Shown here one piece after another: positions 63,140 to 64,000 of a DNA stretch of 64,000 nt (the first letter of the stretch is position 1; the number at the start of each line of letters is the position of its first letter). Under the pieces are notes generated by a model. The model saw only the letters and a program-made list of their open reading frames with translations, was not told the origin of the DNA and made no database searches. The DNA lies in assembly GCA_013397935.1 (NCBI GenBank), contig VZRN01004184.1:2367248-2431247 (forward strand). The letters run 5' to 3'. Position numbers and translations under genes: made by a program. This DNA comes from Dasyornis broadbenti (Eukaryota; Chordata; Aves; Passeriformes; Dasyornithidae).

Positions 63140-63225
63140 TGGATGGATGGATGGATGGATGGATGGATGGATGGATGGATGGATGGATGGATGGATGGAT
63201 GGATGGATGGATGGATGGATGGATG
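63140..63225 (+). repeat. (TGGA)n microsatellite, ~21 units
   Basis: 86 bp of perfect tetranucleotide repeat with no interruption. It produces Trp-Met-Asp-Gly and Pro-Ser-Ile-His periodic open frames on the two strands that are not genes. Confidence 0.98.
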
Positions 63226-64000
63226 ATTTTTCCATATTAATAATCAAGGTTTTAACAGTATGCTGATGTAGCACTGAAATGTAAAACAAAATTGTAACGA
63301 CAACAGTACTACTTTTCATGGTTGCCAGGACTAAATCTAAAGGGAAAATTATTTCTATCCAACCTCTGTTTTCTCTGCTGGATGTATCAAGAACACCAGC
63401 TGTCCCAGAAAGGACTGTAACTCAAAAGAATCAGGCACGTTTAAGAAGCAAGATTCTTCTGTTTCATACAAAATAATGGATCATTGAAAGCATTTTTTCT
63501 TGAATTAAAAAAAAAATATATTTTGGTTTTGTTTTTTTTAATTCAATTTTTCTTTTTAAGCACATCCTCCAGTAAAAATGAATTGCTGCATTTCCACAAA
63601 AACCATATGCAGTATGACAAGTAGTAATGACAAGCTAGTTTCTCCTCAAGCTGTCCTCAACCAAACTTCAAAAAGCATTAAGAGCAATTTAAGGTAATAA
63701 AATTACCTTTACATATACCTCTAATACAAAAAAAGAGAAATCGTTTTTCTGAAAACATTCAGATATGAAAGGTTGTTTATTGAATTTTTTATTAGCAAAA
63801 CTACAATTTAAAATAATAGAACAAGAGACTAGCAGTCAAATTAATCAGCAGCATTTTTGAAGTCACATAAAAAGATACATTTTGCTATCCTGACTTAGAG
63901 AATGAGACATAGCAAACATCTTCAAAGATCTGAAGGCTATAAACTCCAAAATTCAGATAATTACTTAGTATTATGGAGACAGTCTAATTAAAAATAGTGG

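Larger units (their letters stand above)
42086..64000. other. Region upstream of PRUNE2 without recognisable genes
   Basis: About 22 kb with no reading frame, splice structure or RNA gene that I can assign, apart from the repeat and tRNA-derived items listed separately. Between those items (42.1-44.3, 44.4-45.2, 46.0-47.9, 48.7-53.7, 54.7-57.0, 58.3-60.8 and 60.9-63.1 kb) the sequence is ordinary AT-rich DNA. A (TA)n run lies at about 55749-55765, and a short (TGATAAT)n run near 60381-60403. An A run plus GA repeat lies at 58460-58500. Confidence 0.75.

Noticed and set aside
63055..63319. Periodic WMDG / HPSI open frames
   Set aside because: They are translations of the (TGGA)n microsatellite.

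Overview
The window is vertebrate nuclear DNA, and most probably avian. Five exons joined by consensus GT-AG sites encode the N-terminus of PRUNE2 on the minus strand. The dispersed repeats are CR1 LINE fragments, many ending in the bird-typical AGAATCATAGAAT / ATTCTATGATTCT tail, plus LTRs of endogenous retroviruses. There is no dense gene packing, operon structure or ribosome binding site. PRUNE2 is Z-linked in chicken, so this is probably a piece of a Z chromosome; that placement is inference from synteny, not from the sequence.

Layout. Positions 1-41,293 hold the 5' half of PRUNE2, transcribed right to left. Coding exon 1 (41258-41293) lies in a CpG island. Intron 1 is about 30.9 kb. Exons 2 (10214-10318), 3 (9531-9733), 4 (8103-8266) and 5 (1402-1554) follow, and the gene runs off the left edge. 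All exon phases join cleanly (0, 0, 2, 1, 1) and give about 220 residues. The encoded part is the N-terminal DHH-phosphoesterase-like region. It keeps the CDLDS and RDEINL motifs, but the DHH triad itself reads NSN. The BCH domain and the large central exon lie outside the window.

Intron 1 carries three related LTRs of about 1.0-1.1 kb (11077-12168 minus, 15943-16975 plus, 32840-33922 plus), two CR1 fragments, an A/C-rich tract, and a homopurine minisatellite interrupted by an 887-base assembly gap. The copy at 32840-33922 is an intact solo LTR with perfect 5-bp target duplications.

Positions 41,300-41,700 are the promoter CpG island, with GC boxes, a CRE-like TGACGTC, a G-quadruplex motif and a 36-base gap. 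From 41.8 to 64 kb I see no recognisable protein gene. This upstream region holds CR1 fragments, a fourth related LTR (53751-54725), a tRNA-Lys pseudogene lying against another LTR fragment (48422-48720), a near-perfect 77-bp palindrome (44317-44393), and two expanded microsatellites, one of which grew inside a CR1 copy.

No new multi-gene system is evident. The observations most worth a second look are the palindrome, the inverted LTR pair within one intron, the tRNA/LTR junction, the CR1-seeded (TTAGA)n expansion, and the sequence missing at the promoter gap.
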